NCBI GenBank assembly: GCA_017607445.1
Contig: JAEVHH010000002.1
Location: 7,346,001-7,410,000, forward strand
From: Histoplasma ohiense
Taxonomy: Eukaryota > Ascomycota > Eurotiomycetes > Onygenales > Ajellomycetaceae
Direction: 5' to 3'
DNA length: 64,000 bases
Positions 10,245 through 21,926 of this stretch are shown in pieces (position 1 is the stretch's first letter; each line of letters starts with the position of its first letter). The position numbers were made by a program, and so were the translations under genes. The notes below the pieces were generated by a model. The model was given only the letters and a program-made list of their open reading frames with translations, did no database searches and was not told where the DNA came from.

Positions 10245-10971
10245 ATGTTCCGCTTCGTACGTCAAACGTTATCTCCACCCGCAACCTTGGATCTCCATTC
10301 CAATTGCCAACTAACAAAAAAAAAAAAAAAAAAAAAACATTCAGCACAAAACCCTCGACGTAATAACCCTTTTCCACAAACCCTCCCTTCCAGCATCCAC
10401 CCGCGTCCTCGCCCTCCTCAAACAAGCCAATACCGATGCCGCCACCGCTGCAATCCGTGACGAAGCCTCCGGCGCTCCCGCAAGCCGCCGGTCCGAGTTC
10501 GAGTTGAATGTGACAGAGGAGCCGCCTACGCCTGACCAACTGAAAAGTATTTTGGACTACGTGGGTGCTGGTGTGGGCGGGGACGTGGCGAAAGCGAGAG
10601 GCGGGGCGGCGATGGCGATGCCTGGTGACCTTGTGCAAGGGGCGCAGGATAGATTGGATGCCATGAGGAGGTTGAAGGAGGATGGGAGCAGGTTCACTAG
10701 GCCTGTGGTAAGATTAAGATATTGATTGGGTTTTTTTATTTTTTATTTTTTTTTTTCCACACTGCACTGGTCCTTTGTCTTGAGGAGCGGTGCGGACTTC
10801 TAATTTTCTGTTTCGGGGCTATGAAGGCTAACTCATTTGCATTTTGTTTTTTCAATTTCCTTTATTTTATAGGTCGTCGATTGGGATAACGGCACTGCTG
10901 TAATTGGAGATAATGAATCCGAGATTCTAAAACTTGTCCGCGAAATTCCGCCCGATACATCGCCGCAATAA
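10245..10971 (+). CDS. Fmp46-like mitochondrial thioredoxin-fold protein (DUF1687)
   Basis: Three exons, 10245-10256, 10345-10707 and 10873-10971, give 157 aa. The spliced start reads MFRF-HKTLDVITLFHKPSLP. The second part, with LFHKPSLPASTRVLALLKQA, is the conserved N-terminal segment of the DUF1687/Fmp46 family, putative redox proteins found in the mitochondrial proteome. The middle contains a TPDQLKSILDYVG segment. The last exon supplies VVDWDNGTAVIGDNES, the strand pair that ends the fold. The first exon is only four codons, and its intron carries 22 consecutive A. The N-terminus (MFRF, basic, little acid) could act in mitochondrial import. The biochemical role of the family is not established; the assignment rests on motif memory. 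Confidence 0.82.
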
Positions 10972-12930
10972 ACTGAGGCAGGCACGTCAACTATTGATAT
11001 TATAATAGTCGATTATTTGACGCTCTTTAAGGACACAGATGGCCTGTTTAGATGGGAAGTTGGCAGAGGAATACGGATTAGAGTCTGGAGAAGAAAAGTG
11101 CTCCGTCAGGCCTGAAGAGTTATCTCCAAGGTAGCAGGTATGTTGCATGGACATTGCACAGTACATACACACACTGTTGGACGACAGCATAAATTGCCTC
11201 AATGGAAAAGGAGAAGGACAATCGGAGTGTTGGTGATTATCGCAAGGCTATCTTTATCCAGCAGGCAAGGCATGCGCACATTTTGCGAACCCCCTTTAAT
11301 GGATCCGAGGGAGTAGCTACGCTGACCGCACGGAATGTATCGAATGCGGATGAAATGGGACTGGGCATCTCTGTGTCACATTATTGATGTTTAGTTAATT
11401 GGAATACTTGAATCTGAGTTGCTGTTCTGAAACTTGATAGAGCTGGAAATATGTCTGTCAGCTGTGCTCCATCAACTATACTATACGTACACTTCTTTGT
11501 ATAGCATAAAAACCTATTTTTTGAGGACTATATAGAAGTGTCAGCTGTACAATTTCTGTGTCCATCAAACTACGTCCTCTCCCGTTACATTCCATTCTCA
11601 ATACATTCTCACTGCATCTTATTTTACTATTGCTGGTTCATCTGTTGATATACCATATCATATTCATTTAGGACTAAATAAAAGACGTGCTTTTTCTATT
11701 TAATCTACAAGCCTGAGTCGGAGGAAAATTTGGAGGAGAGGGGATTGAAATGTTAACTAGGGCGGAACCGTGCATTAAAGACTCATTCTGCGCGTGCCGT
11801 ATTTCTTGAGTGATATAGTAGAGAAAGAAAGAAATAGGGCGTATGGGGTTTATTCTAGGGCGGTAGGCGATGAAAGGGAGACAGATAGCGGAGGTAATAC
11901 TAGAAAAACGGAGAAAAGAGGGGGGAAAAACAGAGAGAGAATAAAAAGGCTGACGGAAGTCCACGACCGGGCGAAGGGCACCGGATACGCATTAAAAAAA
12001 ATTAGAATGTGGAATATTTAAGAGGACAAAGGGAGCCGTGACAAAAAACAGTAGAAACGATGTAGGACTTGAATAATAACAGAATGAAAGAAGGAGGAAA
12101 TAAAAATAAAGTGAACACTTCCGGGGGATAAGAAGACCTGGTTGGCTGGCTGGACGAGGATAAGAAAAATAAATAATGGACAGAAATAAAAAGCTTTAAG
12201 GAGCAGCTGTAAACGCAGCAACAGGGAGTGTGAAGGTAGCTAAAACAAGATATTGCGTATGGACAGTTTTAAGTAGTTGTGGTAGGGGATACCTAGGACC
12301 CATACATGCGAGGATAAAAGGTGGAAACAAGGAAAAGGAGAATATAATGTAAATGAACTACACAGTGATGATGAAAGAGAATCCTTAGCGGCATAAACGG
12401 CATTGACGTAGAACAGGAGAAACTAATGACAGAAAATAAAACAGAGGTGGAGTGAATATGCAGACAAGTTCGTTTATCGCGCGGAGGCACAATGACCACT
12501 TCGCGTGGTATCCCTTCCGCTCGTCGCCCTCCACCCCGTTACATCTCACGCAGACCTGAATGGTGGGCAAAAGCAAAGCAGATCAAGATATTTGGTTGAA
12601 GAAGCCTAGAATATAGAACGTCTGGCTCATTACAATAACAATAAACAACGGAATAATTCGCGGGGCTGCAGCACTCGGTAGAAGCAAGGGCGAAAGATAA
12701 AGGAAAACACAACGGAATAAATCGACACGGAGAAAAAACGTGTTATTGCCTGGTTCCGCTACGTGTTCGAGATTGAAAAACAGTCGGAGAATGAAAAACG
12801 AGCCAGCGCTGCAATTGGCAACGAAACGAACTCAAGGTGCATTATGGTATCTGTCAATGGGGAATATAAAAAAGGGTGTAATTCAAGCCCCTTGCTTCAG
12901 GAGCATTGAGATTGCGTGACTCAGATACGT
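10972..12930. other. Convergent intergenic region, no gene seen
   Basis: About 2 kb lie between the stops of the convergent Fmp46-like gene and the SidB kinase. Short ORFs on both strands lack domains and look like chance. The part from about 11690 to 12900 is purine-rich on the plus strand, which fits a long 3' UTR of the minus-strand kinase. A TGTACAGTACA-like partial motif is near 11157. Confidence 0.45.
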
Positions 12931-15078
12931 TTAGAATATGGTCCCAAAACCTCCATCGGTGAGGATGGGTTTCCGAGGAGTGCTTCGGCCATCGCTATCG
13001 ATAGCAGGTTTGCGATGTCTAAGTGGCAAAGGTGTTAGAATGTAAGGACTCAGGTAATAATAGGCTGTCAAAATAGGAGGATTGAAAATGAAACATACTT
13101 GAAAGTGAAGCCAACAAATAAACCCTTGCTCATTGGGTCGGATCTATCCGCCATCTCCTCCAGAGCCTTCTGCTTATCATGTACTTCCTTATACTTGGCC
13201 ATATCCGCCTCACTCCCAAAGTCATCAAAGTAGCCTGCGTCAGTTTCCGAGTCCAACTCAGGGACAAACGGAGCTTTCTGCTCTCGTAATGTGCTGAAAT
13301 CCACCTCTGCGAAATACTCGTGCTCGTGGATCTCCCTGATGTTCTTAAATCGCTGTTCCTTGGCAGCTACCAGGCGAACGATGAGGTCCCAGGTACGCCT
13401 TGACAAAAAGTAGTTCGGGTCCTCATACTGGGGTTTCCGCAGGACCTTCTGCCACCGCTTGAGATTCTGCCAGGTTTCGTCGACAGTTGCTCCCGCAAAC
13501 GGAGGGTACCCAGCTAGAGCCTCGAATAACATACAGCCCAAGCTCCAATAGTCAACTGTGAAATCATATTCCTCCCCCTTCAGGACTTCAGGAGCCATGT
13601 AATCGGGAGATCCGACAATAGATTTCGCGTAGTTAACTTCGCGTTGTCGTAGCGAACGATAACCCTCTCGTCTTTCTGCCGCACTACGCTGCTCCATCGG
13701 CCTACCAAAGGGAACATTTGTGTTTCCGACTTCTGCTAATTTGACACGCATTGATTCGATTTTGCCGGGATTAAGCATTCCAGCAGCTAATCCGAAATCG
13801 GTCAATTTCACATGTCCAGTTGAATCGATTAGGAAGTTTTCTGGCTTCAGGTCCCGATGAATGTAGCCAAGGACGTGAAGGGCATCGACACATGAAAACA
13901 TTTCAGCAATGTAGAATCGGGCATGGCGATTGTGAAGGACACCGGTATTGTTAAGCAGCGTACGGAAGTCACCTCCAGGGACGTACTCCATGGCAAGATA
14001 TATCTGTTCATCGTCTTGGAAAGCGTAAAGGAGCTTCACTAGCCACTCACTCTTGGCGGCTGTGAGGATGTCTCTTTCCGTCAAGATGTGTCTGATCTCG
14101 TCTAATTTAAATAGAAGCTTTTTGCTCATCACCTTCAAAGCGCACACTTCACGAGTATCTTTCTTTTGTGCGAGGTACACCTGGCCATACCCGCCCTGTC
14201 CAACCTGAGTAAGAATTTGGAAATCGTTATGTCGAAGTCTGGTCCGACGCTTGCGCAGATTGGCGCGCTCGCGGCCAAGGTATTTTTGTAAAGCGGCTTC
14301 GTATTCTTCGGTAGGGGTTTCCGGCGGGAGAGGATAAGCAGCTTTGAATTGAGCATGGCGCGTCTGGCGATTATGCACGTAACTCAGTAGATCAAAATAA
14401 TGATCCAGGAAGTCTATCACACATTAGCAAGTGAAGAGTGAGAAATCACGTCACCATCTCACACAACAAGCAGAGAGGGGGAAAACAAAGAATAAACTGA
14501 CAAAGTTGAGTCACATTCGCAAGTCGTTTCACATTCGGGAGCTGTAATTTTTCTAGCTCATCTGTTGTGAGACCACGAAGGTGGGATTGGCCTCTTCTGC
14601 TTGCTGGTCTGGTTTGATATGGCTCCTGGCGTGAGACCGCTGCCTGGTTTGTGTTGACAGCCGGGTCTCTGCCAAATCGCAGACTATTAGTAGGTGTGTT
14701 CTCCTTATTTGATTTCCGGGCTTGATTCGTGTTGTCTTTGCTGTGAATGACACTTTCGCTGAAGGAGGGTAGATCCTCGTGAACACCCGATGGCGCAGCT
14801 TTCGTAGGCGATAACGACGGCACATTGAGCGCTGACTTGGACGGGGAGGGCGGCGTGAGTTTCATGGCTTGATCGAATACGCTGGGGAGATCTCTTGCGC
14901 CGGGAGGAAGACGGTTCTTGCTTGGACTGCCCTGAGGAGTGCTGACGGGGCTTGTGAAACCGCTTTGAGATGGCGTCTGCGGGCGGTCGTAGAACTCGTT
15001 GCCAGAACGAGTGTGCAGGAGAGGCGGGACACGGAAGTCCTGCTTTCCAGCAGGAGATGAAGGGATATTCACCGCCAT
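12931..15078 (-). CDS. SidB/Dbf2-family septation initiation network kinase (AGC/NDR class)
   Basis: Exons 15078-14502, 14413-13099 and 13018-12931 give 659 aa. Dbf2/SidB is the terminal kinase of the mitotic exit/septation network, acting with a Mob partner at spindle poles and septa. A Pro/Ser-rich N-terminus has several SP/TP sites. The first splice rebuilds TQLYFLDHYFDLL, the start of the Mob-binding region. The kinase domain starts near residue 263: the glycine loop is GQGGYGQVYLA, followed by ALKVMSKK, YIHRDLKPENF and LTDFGLAAG. The long NDR-type insert precedes the activation segment SIVGSPDYMAPEVL. The C-terminal hydrophobic motif FVGFTFK is cut by the last intron and continues HRKPAIDSDG. 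The reading frame stays open upstream to 15654, with another in-frame ATG at 15591; the ATG at 15078 gives the usual length. Confidence 0.95.
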
Positions 15079-15654
15079 CTCAGTTTGTAATGTGAATTGA
15101 TATGCGCGTTGGCCGTGGAGGGTGTAAATGATGTCTGTTATCGGGCGTTGATGATAGCGGCGTCGTTTGAGTGCTATTTTACCCCACCAGAGCTCAGCAA
15201 CCGCGTCGTCAGCCAGAAGAAGCCCACGATGTATGGAGCGAAGGGAGGAGGATATATTGACAGCAGACGGTAGTGAAGTCCTTGGGGCACGGAATGGGTC
15301 TGCAGCAGCAGCAGCAGCAGCAACAGCAGCAAGCAGCAGCAGTGTGGAGGACGCAGAAGCTGTTCTGGCTCTGGGCTTGTGCTGCAGCGCCGGTTGTCTG
15401 CGATATTGTTTGTTAGCGGGGCTCGTTTGAGGCTTCGTCCAGCGCAAAGTGGCGCCGTTGCTGCAGCAACGAATAGGACGGCAAGAATTAGATTTCGTGC
15501 AGATTGCAGCTCCACGCCGCCTGGCCAATTTTATCCTCCGACGACACTCTTCCTGCGTGATGGGATTACATGAGATGGGGAGAGGATCCATAAATAATAT
15601 CCGCTTCTTTCGACTGGTGCTGTTAGCCTGCGTACGCCCAGCTGGTGGCGTCAA
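15079..15654 (-). other. Stop-free in-frame upstream extension of the SidB kinase frame
   Basis: The 192 codons directly before the chosen kinase start carry no stop in the same frame, and an alternative ATG lies at 15591. The translation is Arg-rich, then poly-Leu and poly-Ala where a CAG/CTG-type triplet run occurs (15302-15342). It could be an open 5' leader, an alternative long isoform or chance. No domain is recognised. Confidence 0.35.
15302..15342. repeat. Imperfect CAG triplet repeat
   Basis: A run of CAG units with CAA and one slipped interruption lies in the SidB upstream region. On the minus strand in the kinase frame it would encode Leu and Ala repeats. Confidence 0.9.
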
Positions 15655-16285
15655 TCACTGATGTCAACCCATTGAAGGATTCTATATACTGCGAACAGGT
15701 TTTTACTGGGAATCAATGGGGAGACTGTGGGAGTATAGACTCCTCTGAGTGTCTTCAGAAAAGTGAATATAGCCCCCCTTCATATTTAATCAAATAAGTA
15801 AGGCCTATCGAACTTTCGCAGAGCACCACCACTACTGCTCTTTCGTTCATTCTGTTACATGTACTGTGCCTGCTCGAGTTTGTGCCTGTGGACAAACGTC
15901 TGCACATACATGGAGCAAATGAAAAGTGGATGCTTCAATTCTTGTTTGAATGAAAAAATTAAGAATATATATAGTTAGCTATGATGTCACCGCCGGACAC
16001 CTGAGAACTGAGTTTGGTATCCTGTCCCAGTGGACGCGGCATCGTTTCAGCCATAGTGGATATCGCTAAATGGCGACCTGGAGTGGTCGTAAAGGTCTTG
16101 CCCTGGTTGTGGATAAGAGGTGGATAGCGTGCTGCTTGCCAGCAACAAATTGCCAGAGATTTGCTGTGAGCAATGCTTTCACACCATGGGCAGTCAGCGG
16201 TAGTTCATTCGCTACTAGAGCTGCCAGGCGATAAATCATCGGTGCTATCGAGATTGGAGCCCAAGTATTCCGACCGTGCGTACAG

Positions 16286-16313
16286 TTTTTTTTTTTTTTT
16301 TTTTTTTTTTTTT
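16286..16313. repeat. Poly-T tract (28)
   Basis: Uninterrupted mononucleotide run. No flanking target-site duplication or element was recognised. Confidence 0.95.
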
Positions 16314-17146
16314 CCGATGGGACCATGTATTTTGGCACCGCTGTGTTCATGCAAAGCTGAAGAATCGGCGGCCTAGTAATAATAAAGACATCAGATAGAT
16401 ATGATGTTTGTTTCGTTTGGGGAGCTTGTTTTTATTATTGAGCTTGCTTGACTCGAATATCCCATGTAGGAGATTTTTCTAGTAGTCATGGATCTGCAAG
16501 AAACTTTTCTGAAGGAGGTTATAGTGTAGCAATCAAACAGGATGGATGGATGGATGGATTATATGCAAATGGCAATTTTATTCATCAAGAATGGACATGA
16601 CAATGACGAAGAGAAAATTATCGTAGTAATTGAGCGGCGTAAAAGTCGATATTAAAAAGGAAACTGGAGAACATTTGACACCGAAGATACAAATAAGAAT
16701 AGCAATAAAAGGAATTAAAATCTCAGAATCCACATCAATTTGCCTGCAGTCCTAGGAATACCACATTCTTTCCTTCCGTTTATTAACGCCCGCATCCGAT
16801 CCTGTATGCTGTCCGGGCCAAAAATGAATGCAAAGGGGGGGGAGGGGGACAAACAAAATTATATATCTGAAACCATAATATGATAAGACGGCTAAATTTG
16901 AATAAAGATAGAGAGGGGCAATCAAACTCCGATTCGGGGGGAAAAAATGGAACAGCCGAAGATAAAACCATTTTCCACTCATTTCATCGTAAATAAAATT
17001 ATAGATTAAAATAGGAGGTGGGGGCTAGAGCGAGTTACGTGAGAGCTCTAAACGAAAATATATCCATGTATATGCGAAATCCTCATCGAATTTTGTAGTT
17101 CTGCATTTGGGCCCCCGGGCGAAATGGTCAGTGTCACTAGGTTCTC

Positions 17147-17150
<4 letters not shown>

Positions 17151-17177
<27 letters not shown>
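17151..17177. repeat. Poly-A tract (27)
   Basis: Uninterrupted A run in intergenic DNA, with no retroelement sequence recognised upstream of it. Confidence 0.95.
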
Positions 17178-17651
17178 CCAGTAGAGGTTAATTTCTTAAC
17201 TCGTGGAAATGATTAATTAATAATGATAACGGGGTGAAAGGAGGTTGTTCAGAGGAAAAGAAGGCTGAGGGATGAAACATAAGGCTATATATGGCCCACT
17301 GGTGCTTCCAGGGAGTCGATAAGTTCGGTCTAGGGAAACAATATTCGAAGTCCGTTTGTAGTGAGCAGCGTAGAATGGCGTGCTAAATTAAAGACCGAAA
17401 GCGTAATATCGTTACAAGATCGTAACACTAAACGTTCGAAGAATGGAAAAAGCATCCGTGAACTCCGAGAAAAGGAGGGCTGTATATTGAACCGCCGATA
17501 TGGTATGTGACAGAAAATAAAACTGAACAAAGCAACGTCGATAGAAGTGTGACAGCATTCGCTTTCTTTCTTTCTTTCTGCTGGTTGGTGGATCATCCCA
17601 GAAGAACTATGTGATGCAAAAATCAGCATGTATATTCTCGACAATACGGTA

Positions 17652-20214
17652 TCATAGAAACAAAGTGGCGATAGTAAGGTCTGTGAATGGTGGATGTGGA
17701 GGAATGGTATAAATACCTTCCCAGTCCCAATCCTTCATCACCCCGACCCAGTGCAATCTCCCCCGCACAGTGCGCTCGATCTCCATATCATCCAATCCGG
17801 GAATAAAAGATCCTCGCCTAATCGGACTAACTGGCGATGAGAGTGAATGAGATGTTTTACCTTTTCCCGCAACCGCGATAACTGAAGTGCGTGCGTTGTT
17901 GGGCCCCTGGTCTGAAAGCTCAAAAATCGCGGAATTTTCTTCCATCTTCTCGCCATCATGAACGCCAGGAGCTTTGCCGACTCCATAGATGCTTTTTCGT
18001 TTGGTTGTATCGATAGGCTGCACGAAGGATGCTCGTAGAGAATTCATATTCTGCCGATTAAACGCGTCCCTGCGTCGCCATACCTCCCGAACAACTTCAA
18101 GGCATCGATCGATGTTTCCAATCATTAATCTAGACTGCATCGCCGCCCACCGCTCTTTGACCCAATTCCGATCCTCTTCGCTTTCCACCTCGCAGCTCGC
18201 GACAAATAGGGGATATATATGGACAATTGTTGCCCGCGAACTCAGGGGGACAGTAGCCAATAGCACAAGAACGCGCTTGGCAAGTTCAGCTCCGCACTCA
18301 GATGGAATCTCGGGAACTGCTTGATGTAAATACAGTAGAGTTGCCCAGCGATACGCTTGAGCTGTTTGGAAGTTCTGTTGGACATTTGAAGTTGGATCCT
18401 CTGGAGGTTGGAAATACTTTGGAGTCTCCCATTGCTCGATGAGAGTTTTAAGCTCCATTGCCTGTGATATGAGGGGAATAGAGTTACTTTTGGACCTGCG
18501 GACTTTCTGGATCAAATTGGCAACTCGGCTTATTAGTGGGAACAGAGTCGTTGCACATCCCATTAGAGGATCAATCTCGTGAATGGACGAATGTGGGATA
18601 TTCAGAGTGAAATCCTGGGGCATTGAAGCTTCATCAAATTCGTCGTCTTCTAGCGAGATGAGTCTTGCAACAACATCTGTGTAAAGCCAAGTATTGTACA
18701 AGAACCGCAGGCATGCAATTTCTTTTTCTGAGGGATTAATACGTTGGCGCACCACCGCCTGGTTCAGTAGAACCCGTGCCCCTCGAAGATGCTGCATGCC
18801 AGTGGAAATGTGTCGGTCCCAGGATTCTGCAAACACAAGGACAAGAGTCGTAGCTAATGCTTCATCCGTTTTCATGGCTCCGATCCCACTGGCTAGCATA
18901 CTGATGCTCTGCCGCATATGGTCCATACCATGAACTCTCAAGCGAGGGTTTTCTTTGACACAATGAAATGCGGACAGGCAGCATATTGCATGGAAGAGTG
19001 CAGGGCAATCTGCGGCAAGGGGCCACACTAAGGTGCGCCAAGGGTTTTCAGATACCCCATCTTTCACGGATAGAATCCCACAGGTCTGTCGGTCGTACCG
19101 AGACAGGAGCATTGCTGGAGATTCTGGGTGCAAAGATGGCTCGTAAGATATGGACATTTTCAAAAGGTTCTTGAAGCAATCCACTGATGAGGATGGAGCG
19201 TCCCAACAGGATGAAAAGTTGACTTCCGCGATGGACTGTCGAATTATATTTTCCACATCTTCATTGCCGAAATGTGCAAGAGCTGGAGAGAAATGAAAAG
19301 AGGATGGAAGCCATTCAGAGGGACGCTCCAGCAGGTCGACTGTATCGTTCACCAGGCCATTTTCATGTAATTCGAGCGATTGAATGGAGGAGATATATGA
19401 TGAATCGGTGATAATTTGCGCACAATCGTAATCATCTGAATGGCGATCCCGTAGACTTAAAAGAGATGACAATAGATCAGGCGAGTCAATATCATATGTA
19501 GAAAGAGACGAAACACTCTCGAGCGAAGGATATGAGCGCTGGTACTCCACCACGCTACCTTCCTCTGGCGAGTTAGAATTATAAGGGATTAGAGGACTCA
19601 GTACTGAGCAGATCGGTTTACGGCCGGCTACTATTGGAGATGGCGATGGTGCATGAAGAGGAGCTATCCATGCACACAAAGTTAGTACAAATGTTGGCTA
19701 ATCAGTTCTATCCACGGTAAATTGTATAACCTTTTTTCCTTTTGGGAGCAGATTTATTCGCAAAACTGGACTCCCCGAATTGCCTCCATTTGAAGTCCTT
19801 TTTATACCCTCCACAGGCAACATTTCTTTTATGGCATTGTTGACATGTCGGCTTCGTCTCGTCACATTTGAGCCTCTTGGTTTTGCACGTCACACACCCT
19901 GATCGATTACCAAAAAAAGGGTCAGCTGCTCCGGCCGATCCACATAAAATCACCCCGAACTCTGCTGAGGATTTTTCAAGGAACGGGTTAAGTGAATGAA
20001 AATTCATACCGTTTCGACTCTTTGACTGTTTGGATTTGTTCACGCCCACGGTATGGCTAGGTAACTTGCGAGCAGAATGTATACCGGTATGAGAAGCAGG
20101 CGCCACCTTAGATAAAGCCGTTGGCGGACTCAGCATCCCTTGATTACGGATGCACCTCTTGGGTTGCACAGATCCGGTAGAAGATGTGGCAAGCAGAAAT
20201 CGGTCAGTTTCCAT
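17652..20214 (-). CDS. Zn2Cys6 transcription factor with large C-terminal fungal regulatory domain
   Basis: Exons are inferred as 20214-20010, 19898-19731 and 19663-17652, about 794 aa. The Zn2Cys6 cluster begins at the second exon: CVTCKTKRLKCDE...CQQCHKRNVAC has spacing C-x2-C-x6-C-x6-C-x2-C-x6-C. It is followed by GGYKKDFKWR. Basic residues precede it (KSKQSKSRNG). The long third exon fits the Fungal_trans_2 class, with acidic/Ser-rich spacers, a helical middle region (LPLISRVANLIQKVRRSK) and a closing GRLHWVGVMKDWDWEG motif common to this class. The target genes are unknown. The second donor is uncertain: GTTATA at 19730 or GTGGAT at 19715 both keep frame. The start could also be an in-frame ATG farther upstream in the same open frame (20349). 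The last few residues may change if another intron follows DWDWEG. Confidence 0.85.
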
Positions 20215-21926
20215 GCCGAAGTGGGGAAATAGGCCTCTCCAAGTACATTTCCAACTTTCATGGAACGCAGAACACGGCAGCAGAAAAGACCAAACAGATA
20301 TTAGACAACCAGGACAAAAATGCGGCCGATATATAGAATGAAAACCCAACGAAAGAATAATGAATTAGTAGAACAAGGTCTAGTAATTGACATCAAGCAG
20401 TCAACTTTGAGGTTGATATCAGGATTAAAACAAGTATAAAGTTCTATGGGAGAACAAGATCGAAAAATATATCAGCACATTGGCCGATGGAGGTGATAAA
20501 ATCAAAGCTGACACCAGCCAGGGCTCTCGCACACAAGCAAGCGGAGGTGATGCGGGGATGGAAACCGTGGCTAGGACAGATCGAAATAAAACAGGAATGC
20601 AACACTAAGAGCACTTTTGTTTCCAAGGCCAAATCCACACCAAAAGGAAGCCGGAAAAATAATATACGCTAACACAAGGAAGTGGAAACAGAGAGTAAGA
20701 GAGTGATGACACGGACGACGGTGACTGATGAAGAGAAGATGAAAATTGAGAAGAGAAAATGGAGAATATATGGAAATGCTGGCGATCTTCCCCGAGAAGA
20801 TGATACAGCGAAACAGGTAATACCATACAGGGCTGATAGCGCAGCGAACACATCATTGTGCGTATCGAGAGCTGTCATGTGGCCAGCCCACAAGTGGGTT
20901 CGAGGCCGGATTCCCACAACCTGAACAAACTTGGTGCGAAGGGATGGAGAGCTTCTTCCATCGAATGGGGCCAGGAGGAGATTTATTAGCTTACCGTGTC
21001 ACTGGTGTCTTGATTCGTTGTTCCTGGGGTCTAGAGCTTTCATGGACTGGAAGTGTTCGATCTAGTAAGGCCACAGATCAGCATTCCAGACGCAGCGGTA
21101 TTAGTTTTGTGAGAACGAATCAGCACGAAGCCAATATTGTCAGAGCAGCGGTACCTGTATCATAGCCACGAGATCCAGGCACGCTGTTGTGAAGCTGGCC
21201 CTGTTACAATTCACATCTAGCCATGCTTTACCGGGGCTTGTTTTGAGCCTGTGGCGTGTGCTCTATGAATATTCCTGCAAGTTTGAAGCGGAAGCGCCAT
21301 TTGTCCATTATTTGCTATCCCGTGAATTGACCGGTGCTTGCGGTTCGTGAGCGAGCCACTCGGAGTATTCGTCGAATCAAGAGTGTATGGTCCAAGAGAA
21401 TGAACTGGCTTCAAAGGACGGAGCAAGGTTGGGGTAGCTAGCTGCTTTAGCGGCAGTGGCACCGAACCCTTACCAGCTGACATGATGACTGAGCCGCTGG
21501 CTGGATCTCAGCCTTTTGGAGTGGACTGAACCAGGCTTTTGCGACGAGAGCACGAAAGTACGAGTTTCCTTTTCTTGACGTTGAGCGGAGAGCGAACAAC
21601 GGGGACAAAAAGAGATGACATTTTCTGATGTTACGCTAGGCTTAAAGTGGTTTGGTGGCATCCTCCTTGTATCTCCAGGCAAAAATCATTCTGATAGAAG
21701 AAATGGTACTTTTATTCTCCAAAACCGTCGATACAACTGCAAATGAACTAGTCAGCAGAACTTAATAACATAGCTACTCCAAGCTGGCTATTACATCTGC
21801 CGGCACATTTTTATGTATTTTCCATTGGCTGTCATTGTCGAAAATACTATGAACCAAATGACCAGATGAGTTTGTTATCAATTTGGATCCCTATCCCCAA
21901 GGTGCGAAAATCACTAGCTTTTTCTC
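20215..21926. other. Intergenic, no gene seen
   Basis: About 1.7 kb between the Zn2Cys6 start and the glutamate decarboxylase stop, both minus strand. It should hold the factor's promoter and the decarboxylase 3' UTR. Short ORFs lack domains. Confidence 0.45.

Larger units (their letters stand above)
15655..17651. other. Intergenic, no gene seen; simple repeats
   Basis: Two kb between the SidB upstream region and the 3' end of a Zn2Cys6 gene. It contains T28 at 16286-16313, a (GGAT)n run at about 16540-16559 and A27 at 17151-17177. Short ORFs are unconvincing. Confidence 0.5.

Noticed and set aside
16286..17177. Poly-T and poly-A tracts as ends of a retroposed element
   Set aside because: No target-site duplication and no retroelement coding sequence between or beside them.
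20832..20925. tRNA-like GTGGGTTCGAGGCC segment
   Set aside because: The following pairing gives only a simple stem; no acceptor, D or anticodon arms fit around it.
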